From the NCBI GenBank assembly GCA_007120575.1, contig SKNJ01000101.1:1-7276 (forward strand): a stretch of 7,276 bases of DNA, written 5' to 3'. Origin of the DNA: Thioalkalivibrio sp. GTDB lineage: Bacteria > Pseudomonadota > Gammaproteobacteria > Ectothiorhodospirales > Ectothiorhodospiraceae. Positions 7,103 through 7,276 of the stretch are shown piece by piece; positions within the stretch are counted from its first letter, which is position 1; each line of letters opens with the position of its first letter. Below the pieces are notes generated by a model. That model did not search any database, was not told the DNA's origin, and saw only the letters and a list, made by a program, of their open reading frames with translations. Position numbers and translations under genes: made by a program.

Positions 7103-7140
7103 CCATCCCGGGAGACAGGGCCCCGGATCCCCCGGGATGG
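7103..7140. repeat. Perfect 10-bp GC-rich inverted repeat between divergent genes
   Basis: CCATCCCGGG at 7103-7112 is repeated inverted as CCCGGGATGG at 7131-7140, with an 18-base spacer. The core CCCGGGA occurs a third time at 7171-7177. The short arm GACAGGG (7114-7120) can also pair with CCCTGTC (7152-7158), and CCGACAGG (7085-7092) with CCTGTCGG (7153-7160), so alternative folds of a transcript are possible. It could be the 5' leader of the gene at 7202 or a regulator site. No T-tract follows on either strand, so it is not a standard intrinsic terminator. Confidence 0.55.
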
Positions 7141-7201
7141 CGATTCCGCGACCCTGTCGGCAAAACGCACCCCGGGAATCCCGCCCGCGGCTGGAGGCAT
7201 G

Positions 7202-7276
7202 ATGACCGATATCGAGCAGCACCACGCCCAACTCGAACAGTTGATCGCGACCAGGGGCTTCCCCGATCCGCTACCG
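7202..7276 (+). CDS. Start of an unidentified protein, divergent from mrcB (3' end outside window)
   Basis: GGAGG at 7193-7197 is followed by two consecutive in-frame ATG codons at 7199 and 7202. The second has the better spacing (4 nt against 1) and is chosen here. The frame stays open to the end of the window and gives 25 residues, beginning MTDIEQHHAQLEQLIATRG and ending FPDPLP. This amphipathic start is too short to identify. The sequence is loosely reminiscent of the N-terminus of fused aminoglycoside phosphotransferase-like/ATP-binding proteins, which begin with a helix and a Phe-Pro-x-Pro segment, but that is only an impression. The strong Shine-Dalgarno sequence and in-frame codon use support a real gene. 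Confidence 0.65.
   Translation, partial: MTDIEQHHAQLEQLIATRGFPDPLP

Noticed and set aside
5852..7231. Minus-strand open frame overlapping mrcB and the intergenic region
   Set aside because: It is out of frame with mrcB, which has all GT51 and transpeptidase motifs; the product is low-complexity Gly/Ala/Arg.

Overview
This is GC-rich bacterial chromosomal DNA, with G or C strongly favoured at third codon positions. Gene content and order (mrcB, a TPR lipoprotein, yoaA, tsaB, truD) point to a gammaproteobacterium. A halophilic or sulfur-oxidising Ectothiorhodospiraceae-type organism is a guess from style alone; nothing here fixes the genus.

Layout. Positions 1-198 (+) are the 3' end of a gene for a PAS/LOV-type sensor domain. 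It stops inside a nested palindromic repeat (about 181-344) that fills the gap before a long minus-strand gene block. That block reads from 7002 down to 384 and holds five genes with overlaps or gaps under 15 nt: mrcB (PBP1b, 7002-4654), a TPR lipoprotein resembling the LpoP class of PBP1b activators (4642-4127), yoaA (XPD/DinG-type iron-sulfur helicase, 4113-2146), tsaB (t6A tRNA modification, 2155-1466) and truD (tRNA pseudouridine-13 synthase, 1469-384). Every junction is tight enough to suggest one polycistronic transcript with translational coupling. A divergent gene begins at 7202 (+) and runs off the window after 25 codons. The 196-base divergent intergenic region carries two perfect inverted repeats.

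How the genes relate. mrcB and the lipoprotein plausibly form a peptidoglycan synthase and its outer-membrane activator. yoaA and tsaB are adjacent in E. coli too, and truD is appended here. The block therefore joins wall synthesis, replication-fork repair and tRNA modification, all housekeeping roles. I see no defence system, CRISPR array, tRNA, rRNA or complete transposase. The least ordinary features are the palindromic element that supplies the end of the sensor gene, and the dyads upstream of mrcB.
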